This document shows, piece by piece, positions 31,512-31,512 of a stretch of DNA of 31,512 nt. The translations under genes were made by a program, and so were the position numbers. The notes beneath the pieces were generated by a model. It ran no database searches, had not been told where the DNA came from, and saw only the letters and a list, made by a program, of their open reading frames with translations. Source of the DNA: an uncultured Erysipelotrichaceae bacterium (GTDB lineage Bacteria > Bacillota_I > Bacilli_A > RF39 > UBA660); the NCBI GenBank assembly GCA_951801995.1, contig CATOOY010000004.1:1-31512 (forward strand), given 5' to 3'. Positions within the stretch are counted from its first letter, which is position 1; each line of letters opens with the position of its first letter.

Positions 31512-31512
31512 A

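Noticed and set aside
1..31512. TGA read as tryptophan (Mollicutes code)
   Set aside because: TGA ends several genes, including coupled ATGA overlaps at 6338 and 25289, and Trp codons are TGG.

Overview
The window comes from a low-GC (roughly 30% by eye), Gram-positive-type bacterium, most likely an uncultured gut member of the Bacillota (Bacilli/RF39/Erysipelotrichales-like). The signs are strong AGGAGG ribosome sites, a T-box leader, an arginine deiminase operon, a lipoprotein-type binding protein and a GH25 lysozyme with choline-binding-like repeats. TGA is used as a stop and TGG as Trp, so the standard bacterial code applies. Almost every gene left of position 23200 is on the minus strand.

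Layout. Positions 1-1453 hold a large type IV pilin-like protein (its C-terminus lies outside the window) with near-identical Ig/MBG-type repeats. Then come a small unknown gene, an SPFH (stomatin-like) membrane protein and a CtpE-like P-type cation ATPase. Next is a tyrosine T-box operon carrying tyrS and a DeoC-like protein that has lost its Schiff-base lysine. Positions 7264-10557 hold rbfA, a UbiA-family phosphoribosyl-polyprenyl synthase-like enzyme, and a fusion of a HAD phosphatase to a GT-C-type membrane glycosyltransferase. The last two look like a compact pathway that makes and spends a lipid-linked pentose. A secreted GH25 lysozyme follows.

Positions 12824-16212 hold a second pilin-like gene whose C-terminus resembles a phage tail-fibre tip. 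Its first codons are cut off from its body by a 2.2-kb cassette with 22-bp perfect inverted ends. The cassette carries a Fic toxin, a VbhA-like antitoxin and a metallo-beta-lactamase-fold protein, but no transposase. Positions 16331-23169 form one apparent arginine catabolism operon in the order binding protein, permease, ATPase, arcA, argF/arcB, YfcC-type exchanger, arcC.

Positions 23315-30835 hold an SsuA/NMT1-type ABC transporter operon on the plus strand. Its binding-protein gene is split by a 5.0-kb element carrying a large serine recombinase, a 34-aa coupled peptide, a double-DUF262 protein broken by a +1 frame change at a CTT-TAG site, a 24-aa peptide gene and a membrane-anchored DNA/RNA nuclease. 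Exact excision across a GG core would restore the binding-protein frame. A partial membrane protein closes the window.

The two insertions, both reconstructable to intact surface or transport genes, and the possible defence content of the larger one, are the most interesting parts.
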